Assembly: GCA_029961685.1 (NCBI GenBank)
Contig: JARWKL010000006.1
Location: 13,088,748-13,152,747 of the forward strand
DNA from: Aristolochia californica
Lineage: Eukaryota; Streptophyta; Magnoliopsida; Piperales; Aristolochiaceae
DNA length: 64,000 bases
Direction of reading: 5' to 3'
A program made the position numbers and the translations under genes. This document shows positions 63,894 to 64,000 of the stretch, in pieces. The first letter of the stretch is position 1. Each line of letters opens with the position of its first letter. The notes under the pieces were generated by a model. The model had not been told where the DNA came from, ran no database searches, and saw nothing but the letters and a program-made list of their open reading frames with translations.

Positions 63894-64000
63894 GGATGTT
63901 CAATTTTTTTTCAAATCCAAACTTGAGTTTGGGAGTCAACACTCAGTTAAAAATGCCTTGCCTCCTCTTTTTCAATGATTGCAAAACCTAGTATATAAGA
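63894..64000. repeat. Satellite unit cut by a large deletion at the window end
   Basis: At 63929 AAACTTGAGTTT runs into GGGAGTCAACACTCAG, skipping about 500 bp of the unit. The parental sites share GTTT. Just upstream, near 63825, another joint (GGATGTCATCACAAGCCTTAA) has removed about 75 bp with the C-tract. Confidence 0.85.

Larger units (their letters stand above)
56681..64000. repeat. ~675-bp satellite array, final block (type A units)
   Basis: Anchors near 57217, 57898, 58573, 59269, 59973, 60660, 61357, 61940, 62612, 63288 and 63894. The block re-enters mid-unit at AAGTGAAGAAAATTATTTC. Compared with the left edge of the copia fragment, roughly 300 bp of satellite is missing. Units are type A. 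Several have long C-tracts, and three show deletion joints (61900, 63825, 63929). No gene or RNA is visible. Confidence 0.94.

Noticed and set aside
1..64000. CRISPR array
   Set aside because: The repeats are about 675-bp units without the short-repeat/unique-spacer pattern, and the content is eukaryotic.
1..64000. Firm centromere assignment or a CENP-B-like box
   Set aside because: I found no convincing CENP-B box, and satellite arrays with LTR insertions also occur at subtelomeres and knobs. Location needs chromatin or cytological data.
1..64000. Helitron-derived origin of the satellite
   Set aside because: No CTRR end with adjacent hairpin could be placed consistently at a unit border.

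Overview
The window looks like plant nuclear heterochromatin. Nothing in it reads as an intact host gene, tRNA or rRNA. About 93% is one AT-rich tandem satellite. The rest is three retrotransposon insertions of plant type: a Ty3/gypsy element with an initiator-Met-tRNA primer site, a tiny SMART/TRIM element, and a Ty1/copia 3' LTR fragment. I do not recognise the satellite family or the species.

Satellite. The unit is about 675 bp (mostly 660-685), always in the same orientation. I located 88 copies of a fixed anchor box (GGATGTTCAA or a near variant), from position 41 to 63894. Units are typically divergent by eye. Each carries the same landmarks: a C-tract of variable length followed by a 'CGATGATTGCAAAAC' block, a 'CTAATATATAAAAAAC' block, the anchor box, a 'CACGCACTAAAAATGAA' block, a 'GGATATGCATGCCTGAAAC' block and a 'TTTTGATCGATTAATGATG' block.

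Layout. 1-4258 satellite (type A); 4259-7462 non-autonomous gypsy element on the minus strand with AACCC target duplications; 7463-9818 satellite; 9819-10123 SMART/TRIM-like element of 305 bp with 5-bp target duplications; 10124-27700 type-A satellite, with two recent near-identical unit duplications at 12.1-13.4 kb and 15.6-16.95 kb; 27700-53033 a domain dominated by variant types (B, C, D) in which a long ordered series of units at about 31.0-40.3 kb recurs at about 42.5-53.0 kb (higher-order or block duplication); 53034-55858 type-A satellite after a rearranged junction; 55859-56680 copia 3' LTR plus a piece of internal region with 58-bp tandem repeats, inserted with loss of satellite DNA; 56681-64000 type-A satellite with several deletion junctions.

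There is no gene network here. The story is array evolution: tandem amplification, block duplication, local unit duplication, microhomology-type deletions, homopolymer-C expansion, CpG decay, and later retroelement insertion. The best candidates for something undescribed are the satellite family with its higher-order structure and the gag-protease-only gypsy derivative. A centromeric or pericentromeric location is plausible but cannot be shown from sequence alone.
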